Shown here: piece after piece, positions 17,052 through 25,824 of the stretch
Position numbering within the stretch: the stretch's first letter is position 1
Layout: every line of letters begins with the position of its first letter
Assembly (NCBI RefSeq): GCF_021728415.1
Contig: NZ_JAKKDV010000004.1
Span: 124,001 to 188,000 of the forward strand
DNA from: Flaviramulus multivorans
GTDB lineage: Bacteria; Bacteroidota; Bacteroidia; Flavobacteriales; Flavobacteriaceae
DNA: 64,000 bases
Direction: 5' to 3'
The notes under the pieces: generated by a model
Database searches by the model: none
What the model was told of the DNA's origin: nothing
The model's input: only the letters and a program-made list of their open reading frames with translations
Position numbers and translations under genes: made by a program

Positions 17052-18068
17052 TTATCTGAAACCAAAGTTTATACCTACTGAAAAGGCATTGTATTCGGAC
17101 AGATGATATTCTGCATTAAGTCTGAAAAAACCTAACTTTAATTTTGTTCCTAAAGTTCCTCTAACTGACGACACTTCACTAGTCACCGAAAAAGGATCAA
17201 CAATATCTTGCGATGTAATAAACCCATTTGTTACTCGATAGGTTCCTAATAAATCGGATTGTGATTTTCCTTTTATATAACCTAAACCACCATAAAAATT
17301 AATTACAGGCAATTTAGTTGATGCTATTAGTTGAAATAACCATGTATTAACATCACTTTCAACTCTTTGATTCTCGCCTTCAACTGTTGATGAATTTGTT
17401 AAATCATAAGATCCATCTAAATGTGTGTATGCAACTAAGCCGGAAATGGCAACTGGTAATAATTTATCTGCAGGTAACCATTTAGTCATTTCAAATTGTA
17501 AACCTGCACCATACATACTTAAAGAAACCTCATCGGTATCAATTTTTGGTACAAAACGAGCTTTTATTTCTATACCTTTACTTAAACCTAAAGCTCCTTG
17601 AATGAAAGCAGTAGGAATTAAGCTAATATTTTCTGAACCAATACCTTGTGGTAATTCTATTTGTTCGGTTTGACTTCCAAAAATAGGGTCATCATATTCA
17701 ACTTCTACAAATATTGTAGGATCGTTTTGTCCTAAAACTGTAGATACCATTTGCGAACTTGGACCTGTAACAAATTGCACGTTGTTATAATCTGCCGTAT
17801 TCATTTGAAACATCTTGTTTTCATCTTTTACATTAGCAGCATTAACCACCACAGATATTTCAAAACCTCCTAAAGGTTTAGCATCGGCAGTATTAAACCA
17901 ATTAGAATTCATGCTATGCATTAAACCATTGGTTCCTGGAGCTAAATAATCGTTGGCGAATCGTTGTGCGTCTTCTACACCTGCAGCTAAAAGGGCGTCA
18001 ATATCACTTTGTGCTTTTGAAATGGTTGTTACTAAAAAGAGTAACATAAGTAACATTATCTTTTTCAT
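17052..18068 (-). CDS. DUF6588 family outer-membrane-type protein
   Basis: A 338-residue exported protein with signal peptide MKKIMLLMLLFLVTTISKAQ. The body is rich in alternating-hydrophobic strands and ends with NAFSVGINFGFR, the aromatic terminal strand typical of outer membrane beta-barrels. Segments such as DIDALLAAGVEDAQRFANDY and LAPGTNGLMHSMNSNWFNTA match what I know of DUF6588. Function is unknown. Single-gene transcript from the promoter at 18089-18096. Confidence 0.78.
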   Translation of the reverse strand: MKKIMLLMLLFLVTTISKAQSDIDALLAAGVEDAQRFANDYLAPGTNGLMHSMNSNWFNTADAKPLGGFEISVVVNAANVKDENKMFQMNTADYNNVQFVTGPSSQMVSTVLGQNDPTIFVEVEYDDPIFGSQTEQIELPQGIGSENISLIPTAFIQGALGLSKGIEIKARFVPKIDTDEVSLSMYGAGLQFEMTKWLPADKLLPVAISGLVAYTHLDGSYDLTNSSTVEGENQRVESDVNTWLFQLIASTKLPVINFYGGLGYIKGKSQSDLLGTYRVTNGFITSQDIVDPFSVTSEVSSVRGTLGTKLKLGFFRLNAEYHLSEYNAFSVGINFGFR

Positions 18069-18088
18069 TTATAATAGATTTGGTTTTA

Positions 18089-18096
18089 CAAACATA
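18089..18096 (-). promoter_or_regulatory. -7 box of DUF6588 gene
   Basis: TATGTTTG on minus, matching TAnnTTTG, 20 nt ahead of the ATG at 18068. Confidence 0.5.
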
Positions 18097-18171
18097 GGAA
18101 AAAATTCACATAAAACAACTTTTTATCGAAAAAAAATGCTTTTAATCGATAATTTTAACATTTTACATGTC

Positions 18172-20718
18172 TTAAAAATTTATTCTTAAGCTCAAATTCG
18201 GCGTTAAACCTAGCGATTTATTGTTGATTTGAATAGCTTTATCAGAGTCGTTTGGATCGACTTCATAATATCTATTAATGATATTCTTTCTGTCCAAAAC
18301 ATTCAAAACACCAACTCTAAATTCAGCCTGAACTGATTCGGAGAGATTAAAATTATAATTCATAGAGGCGTCTAATCTCATAAAATCTTCCACATTTTCA
18401 TTGTTAGGCACATCATAATTAACACGAGTATTATTACCATCTTGTACTGTTTCATTTCCTTCAAGAGGTTTTGTGTATGGTTGTCCCGAACGCCAAATAC
18501 CACCAACTGACATCTCTAAATTCTTTAAAACATTATAATTAAAGGCTAAGGAAACCGAATGCCTTATATCTACATTATTGGGAAATACTGATGGTGTAAT
18601 ACTTGCAAATTCATAATCATTAATACTATAGGTATAACTAGCCCAAGTGCTAAAATTATTTGCTGTTTTGTTTAATAAAAACTCAACGCCTTTAGCATTA
18701 TAACTTCCCTGTGCATTTTCATATTGAAAATTATTATAAAATCCTTGATTAGAAGCCGTAATACCCTCAACTAATTTGTAGAACCCTTCTACATCTATCA
18801 ACCAATTATTTTGGTTAAACTCAAAACCAAACGAAGCTTGTTTGCTTTCAGATATTTTAATTGTTTGTTCGTTTGCTAAAATCCATCGTCTGTTTTCAAC
18901 ACCTAAAAAATCGTCTTGAAAATCTATCTTTTGATTTGCGGACTGGTTTTTAAATTCGCCTTGTAACTTTATTGCAAACTGATTTGATAATTTCTGCCTA
19001 AAGTTTAATCGTGGTTCTAAAATAAGTTTACTGAACTTTTGAAAATAATTGCCTCGCAACCCTATTCTTAAATAGGTGTTACTTTTTTTATATTCTAATT
19101 CAGAAAAAAGTGCATGGTTTAACAACACATCCTTTTTAGTTATGTCGTAAGAAGGATTTGTTACCGTTGTTTCGTTTAAAATACCTATTTCACTAAATTG
19201 GTAACCGTTTAAAAAGCTTAAATAGTTGTTTAATTTTAATCGCGTTTTAAACTTTAGACCTGTTTCAAGTACCTCATTAGCTTGGGTTAATCGCTGGTCT
19301 GTTTCTATTCTATAATCTGTCGCATCCACGTTATAACTAGAGTAAAACGCATTAAATTCCGAACTAAATGTATCACTCCAAACAGCACTCCAACTGGCAC
19401 CAAAACCTAAATTCTCTTGTTTTAAATTACTTGTTTTTGATTCGGAATTGCCACTAGTATCCTGGTAACTTTCCGTATAATCTAAATTGTTATTAATACC
19501 GATAATATTTGCTCTGAATTTATGATTATCATTCAAATCAAAAAGTAATTTGGCCGAATAATCGTAAAAGAAGAAATCGCTACTTCTATTACTTTCACTA
19601 ATGTTATCACTATTACTTGTAAGCTCGCTATCTTGAAAACTACGTTCGAAATAATTATCATACGTTGGAGAACTTAGTAAGTCAGTAAAAGAACGTCTAC
19701 CCGAAACATGTAATGCTAAAGATTTTGAAATGGGTATCTCTAAAAAAGCATCGGCATGAATTAAATTGGCACCAAAACCTCCTGAAAATTTGTTGCTTAT
19801 TTGGTTTTTGGTAGACATATTAATGGTGCTTGAAACGCCATCACTAAATTCGCTCGATGTTCCATTTTTGGTAACCACGACTTTCTCAGTCAAATAAGGG
19901 TTATAAGCAGAAATAAGCCCAAAGAAATGTCCTGAATGGTACATTTTAATATTATCCCAAAGAATGAGATTTTCATCATTTGTACCACCTCTTACATTAA
20001 TATTGGCAATACTTTCATTAACACTCTCTACACCTGGCAATGCTTGAATAGACTGCAAAATATCTGGTTCTGTTAATCCTGGTAAAATTCCAAACTTTTC
20101 AGTATTTAAAACTGTACTTCCATCAATATGCTTTTGCAAACCCGTTGTTAAGAATTTGGTGATTAGAATTTGACTAAGCGCTTCGTTTTGTTCTTGAATA
20201 GCGATGCTTTTACAAGTCTCGTTAAGCATCCTTAAATCTGAAGCTTTAAAGCTTTTAGTTTGGTAACCTAAATATGAAATGATCACAGTATCGTTTATAC
20301 CAACATCACTCATTTTAAATTTACCGTTGGTATCTGTAATAACGCCTTTTGATGAATTTTCAACTAAAACGGATGCACCAAAAAGAGGTAAATCATCACT
20401 TTCGGAGATTAAAATCCCACAAATAGATATTGTTTTATCGATCGTTGAAATAGTTATATAACGCTCATTAAGAAACTTGAAGTTTAAAACAGTCGAAGCA
20501 TTTAATCTATCTATAATCTCATTTAATGTTTCTGATTCTTGCAATGGAGCAACTAGTAGCCCATCAACGTCATTAACTGAATATGAAAATTTAACCTCAA
20601 ACTTAGTTTCTATTTGAGTAATTAGCTCCATTAAAGGCAAATTTTCTTGAGATTGAACATCAAAAGAAAACATCCTAACAAGAAAAAACAAAAAGATAAA
20701 AGCCTTATTTCGTTTCAT
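18172..20718 (-). CDS. TonB-dependent receptor with STN and carboxypeptidase-like domains (system 1)
   Basis: An 848-residue outer membrane receptor. In order: signal peptide ending FDVQSQ; STN signalling domain (about 25-95, LMELITQIETKFEVKFSYSV); a carboxypeptidase-regulatory-like beta sandwich (about 105-185, GASVLVENSSKGVITDTNGKF); plug domain (ILPGLTEPDILQSIQALPGV, NINVRGGTNDENLILWDNIKMY); and a 22-strand-type barrel ending LRINF. The STN domain is what talks to FecR anti-sigma factors. ATG 20718 (MKRNKAFIF) was chosen because it gives a proper signal peptide; it overlaps fecR by 14 nt. No SusD gene is adjacent, so the ligand is not predictable. Closest relative in the window: 54437-56791. 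Confidence 0.92.
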   Translation of the reverse strand: MKRNKAFIFLFFLVRMFSFDVQSQENLPLMELITQIETKFEVKFSYSVNDVDGLLVAPLQESETLNEIIDRLNASTVLNFKFLNERYITISTIDKTISICGILISESDDLPLFGASVLVENSSKGVITDTNGKFKMSDVGINDTVIISYLGYQTKSFKASDLRMLNETCKSIAIQEQNEALSQILITKFLTTGLQKHIDGSTVLNTEKFGILPGLTEPDILQSIQALPGVESVNESIANINVRGGTNDENLILWDNIKMYHSGHFFGLISAYNPYLTEKVVVTKNGTSSEFSDGVSSTINMSTKNQISNKFSGGFGANLIHADAFLEIPISKSLALHVSGRRSFTDLLSSPTYDNYFERSFQDSELTSNSDNISESNRSSDFFFYDYSAKLLFDLNDNHKFRANIIGINNNLDYTESYQDTSGNSESKTSNLKQENLGFGASWSAVWSDTFSSEFNAFYSSYNVDATDYRIETDQRLTQANEVLETGLKFKTRLKLNNYLSFLNGYQFSEIGILNETTVTNPSYDITKKDVLLNHALFSELEYKKSNTYLRIGLRGNYFQKFSKLILEPRLNFRQKLSNQFAIKLQGEFKNQSANQKIDFQDDFLGVENRRWILANEQTIKISESKQASFGFEFNQNNWLIDVEGFYKLVEGITASNQGFYNNFQYENAQGSYNAKGVEFLLNKTANNFSTWASYTYSINDYEFASITPSVFPNNVDIRHSVSLAFNYNVLKNLEMSVGGIWRSGQPYTKPLEGNETVQDGNNTRVNYDVPNNENVEDFMRLDASMNYNFNLSESVQAEFRVGVLNVLDRKNIINRYYEVDPNDSDKAIQINNKSLGLTPNLSLRINF

Positions 20719-21619
20719 AGTTATAGAACTCAACATTTTTACCATTTATTTTATAACTTAGTTTTAAAGGTATGGTTACCGATTGTAAGGCTATATTCTT
20801 ATCGGTATGTGTAAAGCTTCCTGAAAAGGTTTTAGAAGTATTTACTTTTGTTGCATCTATTTTTAAATCATATTGAATTTCTAGCTCATTGATAACTTGC
20901 CATAAGGGCACGTTATTAAAACTAGACTCCTTAGCTAACCACGATGGGTTTTCTGCGTTAAAATCGTTTACTAAACTCACGTCGCCATTTACAACTCTAA
21001 ACGACTTACCTGGTGTTAAAATAACCTTTTCTTGATTGCTTGTAACGCTCACCGAACCTTCATAACATTGTACCTCAAAATATTTATCGCGCTCTTTTAC
21101 ATTAAACTGAGTACCCAATACTTGAATACTTCCAGCATCAGTATTTACGGTAAATTTTTCACCTTTTGTTACTTTGAAAAATGCCTCACCATCTAATTCA
21201 AGATTTCTACTTTCTTTCCATTCTTTCTTGTTGAAAGAAAGTTTTGATTGTGCATTTAAAATCACCTCAGAATTATCAGGTAAGTTTAACGTTTTAGTTT
21301 GGGCTATTTGTGTTTCAAAAGATTTTGTGTTATTAAAGAATAAGAAATAAGACGATGTAAGCATTACCACAAAAATGGCCGCTATTTTTAAGAACGATTT
21401 AAAGTTTAAAGGAATTACCTTAGTTTCCTTTTTATTGAATTTTCTAGATTTAAAATCAGCCAATGCCTTTTGAGCATCGATTTTTGGAGCTTCTAACTGT
21501 TTTGAATAAAAGCCCAATTTTTCTAGCGTTGAAAAATCTTCATTCGGATAACGTTTTTTAATATCCTCAGCAGAAATCTCACCTTCAAACCATTTTAATA
21601 TGTCGTTTTCTTTATTCAT
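20705..21619 (-). CDS. FecR-type anti-sigma factor (system 1)
   Basis: A 304-residue inner-membrane anti-sigma regulator. The cytoplasmic N-terminus (MNKENDILKWFEGEIS) should hold the sigma factor; one transmembrane helix follows (about 85-105, FLKIAAIFVVMLTSSYFLFF); the periplasmic FecR domain has LPDNSEVILNAQSKLSF, ELDGEAFFKV and VLGTQFNVKERD; a C-terminal DUF4974-like domain (about 225-304) has LEIQYDLKIDATKVNTSKTFSG. ATG 21619 was preferred to an in-frame GTG at 21646, which lies inside the promoter motif. The gene has its own ECF-type promoter at 21639-21667. Confidence 0.93.
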   Translation of the reverse strand: MNKENDILKWFEGEISAEDIKKRYPNEDFSTLEKLGFYSKQLEAPKIDAQKALADFKSRKFNKKETKVIPLNFKSFLKIAAIFVVMLTSSYFLFFNNTKSFETQIAQTKTLNLPDNSEVILNAQSKLSFNKKEWKESRNLELDGEAFFKVTKGEKFTVNTDAGSIQVLGTQFNVKERDKYFEVQCYEGSVSVTSNQEKVILTPGKSFRVVNGDVSLVNDFNAENPSWLAKESSFNNVPLWQVINELEIQYDLKIDATKVNTSKTFSGSFTHTDKNIALQSVTIPLKLSYKINGKNVEFYNYETK

Positions 21620-21638
21620 TTTTTGTGCATTCTGTAAA

Positions 21639-21667
21639 TAAGACACTTACATTTTATTTTACCCTAC
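21639..21667 (-). promoter_or_regulatory. ECF-type promoter motif 1, copy E (fecR-receptor)
   Basis: On minus: GTAGGGTAAAAT, a 7-base gap, then AAGTGTCTTA. It is one of five 29-nt sites with identical spacing in this region. It sits between the sigma gene and fecR, 20 nt before the fecR ATG, so the anti-sigma and receptor can be transcribed without the sigma gene. Confidence 0.7.
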
Positions 21668-21673
21668 CCTACA

Positions 21674-22189
21674 TTAAATATTTTCTATATGTTCTCTTAA
21701 AATTTTTAGTGCTGCCGACATTCTTTTTTCAACTGCTTTTTGAGAAACCCCTAACATTTCTGCTATTTCTCTGTATTTTTTTCCATCAATTCTATTCAAT
21801 AAAAAAACTTCACGTTGTGCATCTGATAATAATGATAAGGTATCTTGAAGCTTCTTTTTAAATTCTTCTTCTTCCAATAAATATTCTGGACTCTCATTTG
21901 TTTTATCAATATAAGGAGCTGCTTTGGCATATTCTAAAACAACCTTATTGTGCTTCACCTTGTTTAAAAATAAATTATTTACGGTTGTGAACAAATACGT
22001 TTTTGCTTTTGTAAAATCTATTTTAGAACAATTTTCCCAGATTTTCGAAAATGCATCTTGCACTAAATCCAAAGCACCATCCTTATCTCCACACTTATAA
22101 TAGGCAAAATTAGTAGCGTGTTGAATATGCTCTATGTAAAACGTATTAAAATAAGTTTCTTCGCAAAGTTTGGAGTTGTTGTTACTCAT
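21674..22189 (-). CDS. ECF RNA polymerase sigma factor (system 1)
   Basis: A 171-residue ECF sigma factor. Region 2 is visible in ALDLVQDAFSKIWENCSKIDFTKAKTYLFTTVNNLFLN; region 4 in LLSDAQREVFLLNRIDGKKYREIAEMLGVSQKAVEKRMSAAL with its helix-turn-helix. The companion fecR and STN-receptor genes follow on the same strand, the standard cell-surface signalling order. It is about half identical to the sigma factor at 52146-52661. The promoter motif found five times around it (copies A-E) is the probable target. Confidence 0.94.
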   Translation of the reverse strand: MSNNNSKLCEETYFNTFYIEHIQHATNFAYYKCGDKDGALDLVQDAFSKIWENCSKIDFTKAKTYLFTTVNNLFLNKVKHNKVVLEYAKAAPYIDKTNESPEYLLEEEEFKKKLQDTLSLLSDAQREVFLLNRIDGKKYREIAEMLGVSQKAVEKRMSAALKILREHIENI

Positions 22190-22240
22190 TGTAAAGTAGG
22201 TCTTTTTTTAAAAAGAAAATTAACAATCTTGATTACAAAA

Positions 22241-22269
22241 GTAGGATAAATTTATTTTTAGCTGCCTAA
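22241..22269 (+). promoter_or_regulatory. degenerate copy of ECF motif 1 (copy F)
   Basis: GTAGGATAAATT, 7-base gap TATTTTT, then AGCTGCCTAA. It aligns over its whole length with copy B at 23596-23624, including the gap sequence, but has substitutions in both core boxes (GGA for GGG, GCCTAA for GTCTTA). Likely a decayed duplicate. Confidence 0.4.
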
Positions 22270-22322
22270 GCATTGTATAAAAACTAGACGCAACTAAAAA
22301 TTTAAAATTAATATTTAAAAAA

Positions 22323-22351
22323 GTAGGGTAAAATAATATTCGATTGTCTTA
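22323..22351 (+). promoter_or_regulatory. ECF-type promoter motif 1, copy A
   Basis: GTAGGGTAAAAT, 7-base gap, GATTGTCTTA; ends 59 nt before the lipoprotein ATG at 22411. Confidence 0.7.
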
Positions 22352-22410
22352 CTCATAGAAAGCGAAAGAATCGCAAAAAAGAAAAATTAATGACCCTAAA
22401 ATCTATTATT

Positions 22411-23463
22411 ATGAACAATTTAAAATTTATTACAGTAACCTTATTATTAACATTTATTGGATTTACATCTTGTCAAGATGAGGATGACAAAGTAAATGGT
22501 GAAAATCCTGAAGCAAATGCTGCAAACTCTCAAACAGCTCAACATTTAAAGCGATCATCTATGCATGATGGTAGTTTTGATGATTTCTTAGATGGCGTAT
22601 CATGCTCGTCTATTTTATTACCCGTTACAGCAACTGTTAATGGTACTGAAGTTAACGTGGTTAGTGAATCTGATTACGCCACTGTAATCGACATCTTATC
22701 TGAATATAATAATGATGACGACGAAGTTGTATTACACTTTCCATTATCGGTTAAATTAAGTAATTACACTGAAGTTAGCGTTTCAAACCAACTTGAATAC
22801 AATGCTTTAATTCTCGCGTGTAACCAAGCTGAAAATGCAGCAGAGGCAGCTATTAATTGCTTAGATATCAATTTTCCAATTACAATATTTACCTATAACT
22901 TAAATTTCACACAAACTGGTAGCGTTGTTATTGAGTCTGAAGAGCAATTATACACTTTTATGAATGACTTTAGTAATGATGAATATTTTGCTGTTAAATA
23001 TCCTATTACTGCAAATATGAATAGTGAGACAGTAATTAGTATAGCAAGTGATTTAGATCTACAAACCAGAATTACAGAATGTATTGCTTATGAAGATGAA
23101 AAGCAAGAAGCTGAAGAAAACGCAAAAACGGTTGAAACTATTTTAGTTAACAGTTTATTTAAAGTACAATCGTTCGTTCAGGCTGGTGTTGAAAAAGCAA
23201 ATGACTATGCTGATTATACCATTGATTTTGCTGGAAATTTATCATGTACAGCTGAAAACACGGTTAATTCAGCCATCGAAAATGTGCAAGGTACTTACGA
23301 AGTAACCTCACAAACAGACATATATTTTAACTTAGCTTTTTCTGGGAATGCAACTTTTGAACTGCTAAACAATTCATGGGAAGTTACAAGCTATTCTCAA
23401 ACTTCAATCTCTTTTAAGAGCACTACAAATGCAGCTGCAACATTAGTATTAGCCCAAATATAA
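22411..23463 (+). CDS. repeat-containing surface lipoprotein 1 (system 1)
   Basis: A 350-residue lipoprotein (lipobox GFTSC, Cys21) of a family I do not recognise. After an Asn/Glu-rich spacer comes DGSFDDFLDGVSCSS, then four copies of a unit of about 35 residues, each with [L/F/Y]-P-[ILV]-[TS] followed by an alternating V-x-V stretch and a helix often ending in Cys: units at about 69-97, 110-137, 154-187 and 197-224. A C-terminal lipocalin-like beta region (about 240-350, SLFKVQSFVQAG...TSISFKSTTNAAATL) closes the protein. ATG 22411 was chosen over 22390 by comparison with the paralogue at 23857. Promoter copy A precedes it. A role as ligand-binding partner of the system 1 receptor is inference. 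Confidence 0.85.
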   Translation: MNNLKFITVTLLLTFIGFTSCQDEDDKVNGENPEANAANSQTAQHLKRSSMHDGSFDDFLDGVSCSSILLPVTATVNGTEVNVVSESDYATVIDILSEYNNDDDEVVLHFPLSVKLSNYTEVSVSNQLEYNALILACNQAENAAEAAINCLDINFPITIFTYNLNFTQTGSVVIESEEQLYTFMNDFSNDEYFAVKYPITANMNSETVISIASDLDLQTRITECIAYEDEKQEAEENAKTVETILVNSLFKVQSFVQAGVEKANDYADYTIDFAGNLSCTAENTVNSAIENVQGTYEVTSQTDIYFNLAFSGNATFELLNNSWEVTSYSQTSISFKSTTNAAATLVLAQI

Positions 23464-23492
23464 TTAGGCTTGCATTTGTAACTTATGTTATG

Positions 23493-23526
23493 AAAACAGC
23501 TATCAAAATTTTGATAGCTGTTTTTT
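23493..23526 (+). terminator. terminator after lipoprotein 1
   Basis: A perfect 12-bp or longer stem AAACAGCTATCAAAA / TTTTGATAGCTGTTT followed by T residues. Confidence 0.9.
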
Positions 23527-23595
23527 GTTTTTTAAAGTATAATTATGTCTTAAAATCTAGGTTTTTGCATTAAATTATAAAAATATCATTTAATG

Positions 23596-23624
23596 GTAGG
23601 GTAAATGTATTTTTAGTTGTCTTA
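23596..23624 (+). promoter_or_regulatory. ECF-type promoter motif 1, copy B
   Basis: GTAGGGTAAATG, 7-base gap, AGTTGTCTTA; 28 nt before the ATG of the 37-residue microprotein at 23653. Confidence 0.65.
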
Positions 23625-23652
23625 AACATGTAAGAAAACAACATTTAAAATT

Positions 23653-23766
23653 ATGAAGCAAGATAATACACTTAAAATAATAAAAGTTGTCTTATTCATA
23701 ATTTTAACTTTATCTATTTTAGCCATCATACATCTAAATTTAAAAATGATTTTTGAAATTGGGTAG
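23653..23766 (+). CDS. 37-residue membrane microprotein (system 1)
   Basis: A short frame from ATG 23653 to TAG 23764-23766: four basic or polar residues, then a hydrophobic helix (IIKVVLFIILTLSILAIIHL) and a short tail. It would be a single-pass inner-membrane peptide. Support for its reality is positional: it sits between two strong terminators/promoters, with its own copy of promoter motif 1 (copy B) 28 nt upstream, and nothing else in the interval for that promoter to serve. Its stop codon lies inside promoter copy C. No family is recognised and short frames can occur by chance. Confidence 0.5.
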   Translation: MKQDNTLKIIKVVLFIILTLSILAIIHLNLKMIFEIG

Positions 23767-23791
23767 GGTAAAATAAAATGTAGTTGTCTTA
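23763..23791 (+). promoter_or_regulatory. ECF-type promoter motif 1, copy C
   Basis: GTAGGGTAAAAT, 7-base gap AAAATGT, AGTTGTCTTA; 65 nt before the ATG of lipoprotein 2. The gap sequence is identical to copy E on the other strand. Confidence 0.7.
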
Positions 23792-23856
23792 CTAAAACAA
23801 GGGCGAAAAGAATCGCTATGAAAAAGAAAATTTAAATCCCAAAAAAAATTAACATT

Positions 23857-24915
23857 ATGAAAAATTTAAAATTTTTAACCGCAATTTTATTAACATCTAT
23901 TTTAAGTTTCACATCGTGTCAAGAAGAAATTGATACGGAAAATGGACAAAATCCAAATACAAATAATGCAAGTTCCCCTACAGCTAATAACTTAGAGCGT
24001 GCATCAATGTATGATGGTAGTTTTGACGACTTTTTAGATGGCATATCTTGCTCTTCTATTTTATTACCTGTAACTGCTACAATAAACAACACGGAGATTA
24101 CAATTATTAATGAATCTCAATATAACCTGGTTTTAAACATTCTAGGGGAGTTTACTAATGATGACGATAGTATTGAATTTCAATTTCCTTTAACTGTTAG
24201 ATTAAGTAATTATACAGAGGTTCAAGTTGCTAATCAATCCGAATATGATGCATTAGTTGCAGCGTGTGAAGAAGCTGAAAGTAGAGCTGAAGACGCCATC
24301 AATTGTTTAAATATTGATTTTCCAATTACAATTCTAACTTACAGCTTAAACTTTGAGCAAACTGGTAGCGTTGTTATTGAGTCTGAACAACAATTGTATA
24401 CCTATATGAATAACTTTAGTAATGACGAGTTGTTTGCTGTTAACTATCCTATAACCGCAACTTTAAACGGAGATAGTAATACGGTTGTTGAAATTTCAAG
24501 CGATTTGGACTTGCAGGCGCGTATTACAGAGTGTTTGGGCACTGAAGATGCCAAGGAAGAAGCTGAAGAAAACGCCCAAACCTTAGAAACTATTTTAGTT
24601 GATGGTTTGTTTAAAGTAGAGTCATTTGTTACTGCTGGTGTAAATGCCGCTAATGATTATGCAGATTACACCATAGATTTTGCAAACGATCTATCTTGTA
24701 CTGCTGAAAATACAGTAAATGCAACAATACAAGATGTTGAGGGTACATATGCCGTAACATCTGAGCTTGAAGTGTATTTATCTTTAACTTTCACTGGAAA
24801 TGCTACGTTCGAGCTATTAAATCATAATTGGGAAGTTACAAGCTATTCTACAAATTCTATCTCTCTACAAAGCACAACAAATGCCGCAATAACTCTGGTT
24901 TTATCCCAAATTTAA
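23857..24915 (+). CDS. repeat-containing surface lipoprotein 2 (system 1)
   Basis: A 352-residue lipoprotein (lipobox SFTSC, Cys21), a clear paralogue of the product of 22411-23463 along its full length, including DGSFDDFLDGISCSSILL, the four P-[ILV]-[TS] units, the ENAQTLETILVDGLFKVESFV junction and the C-terminal lipocalin-like region. Divergence is spread evenly, so both copies are probably under selection. It carries the same acidic turns (NDDDSIEF). Promoter copy C upstream and terminator 24952-24982 downstream give a single-gene transcript. Confidence 0.85.
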   Translation: MKNLKFLTAILLTSILSFTSCQEEIDTENGQNPNTNNASSPTANNLERASMYDGSFDDFLDGISCSSILLPVTATINNTEITIINESQYNLVLNILGEFTNDDDSIEFQFPLTVRLSNYTEVQVANQSEYDALVAACEEAESRAEDAINCLNIDFPITILTYSLNFEQTGSVVIESEQQLYTYMNNFSNDELFAVNYPITATLNGDSNTVVEISSDLDLQARITECLGTEDAKEEAEENAQTLETILVDGLFKVESFVTAGVNAANDYADYTIDFANDLSCTAENTVNATIQDVEGTYAVTSELEVYLSLTFTGNATFELLNHNWEVTSYSTNSISLQSTTNAAITLVLSQI

Positions 24916-24951
24916 AAACTAGAATAGCATTTGTTACGTATGTTATGGTAA

Positions 24952-24982
24952 AGCAGCTACCTATAAATGGGTAGCTGTTTTT
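24952..24982 (+). terminator. terminator after lipoprotein 2
   Basis: Stem CAGCTACC / GGGTAGCTG with a TATAAAT loop followed by TTTTT. It is related in sequence to the terminator behind lipoprotein 1. Confidence 0.8.
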
Positions 24983-25003
24983 AATCAAAAAATTTCGTAA
25001 ATC

Positions 25004-25792
25004 ATGAAGTATCAATTTTTAATAGCCCTTTTTATATTATCAATTATAAGCGCTTGTTCTAAAGATGAGTCTGCAAATATTGATTCCGATCAACCCAACC
25101 CTATTGATAAAAACTTAAATAGAAAAACTACGGGTAGTTCTGCAAATGATTTGTTATCTGACGCAAAATTCACCAATATGATTATCGAACTGGTTTATGT
25201 GGAAGGGTTTGAGCCCACTCAAACAGCTATTAATAACTTTGTAAGCTTTTTAAACGAACGAACCAATAAACCAGGTGGTATTACTGTTGAAAAACGAGCC
25301 ATTGCTTCTTCAGGAAAAGATGTATATACTTTAGAGGAAATTGCCCAGATTGAAAGAGAACAAAGGCAACATTATAATACGCAAAATCAAATTGCTATTT
25401 GGGCTTATTTTACTGATGGCAAGTCTGAAAATGATTCGGAAGCCAATGGCACTTTAACTCTTGGAACAGCCTACTGGAACACCTCATTTGTTATTTACGA
25501 AGAAACGATTCAAGGATTAAGCAACAGTCCTTTAGAGCCTAACCGGTCGTTATTAGAAACCACGGTAATTAACCATGAATTTGGTCATATTTTCGGACTT
25601 ACAAATCTTGGATCTCCTTTGCAAAGCAATCATGAAGATACAGAACATCCCAAACACTGTAATGTAGAAGATTGCTTGATGTATTGGGCTACCGAGTCGG
25701 CCATTAATATATCTGATATGGCAAATATGAGTTCAGCACCTCAACTAGATGCACAATGTATAGCCGATTTGCAAGCAAATGGAGGTAAATAG
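25004..25792 (+). CDS. metallopeptidase-like lipoprotein
   Basis: A 262-residue lipoprotein (lipobox IISAC, Cys18). Residues 191-195 form HEFGH within the extended motif HEFGHIFGLTNLG, the zinc-binding signature of metzincin-like metallopeptidases; a further His at about 210 in SNHEDTEHPKHC could be the third ligand, and CLMYW may stand in for the Met-turn. The upstream part (FTNMIIELVYVEGFEPTQTAINNF) matches what I recall of 'membrane metalloprotease' entries in Flavobacteriia. It follows lipoprotein 2 by 88 nt with a terminator between, so how it is transcribed is not clear. Substrate unknown. Confidence 0.8.
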   Translation: MKYQFLIALFILSIISACSKDESANIDSDQPNPIDKNLNRKTTGSSANDLLSDAKFTNMIIELVYVEGFEPTQTAINNFVSFLNERTNKPGGITVEKRAIASSGKDVYTLEEIAQIEREQRQHYNTQNQIAIWAYFTDGKSENDSEANGTLTLGTAYWNTSFVIYEETIQGLSNSPLEPNRSLLETTVINHEFGHIFGLTNLGSPLQSNHEDTEHPKHCNVEDCLMYWATESAINISDMANMSSAPQLDAQCIADLQANGGK

Positions 25793-25824
25793 AAATGTTA
25801 AATCAAATTATAAAATAAATCAAA

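Noticed and set aside
23683-23693. An AAGTTGTCTTA sequence inside the microprotein gene, considered as another promoter copy
   Set aside because: The GTAGGGTAAAA half is missing at the required distance; the bases encode KVVL of the hydrophobic helix.
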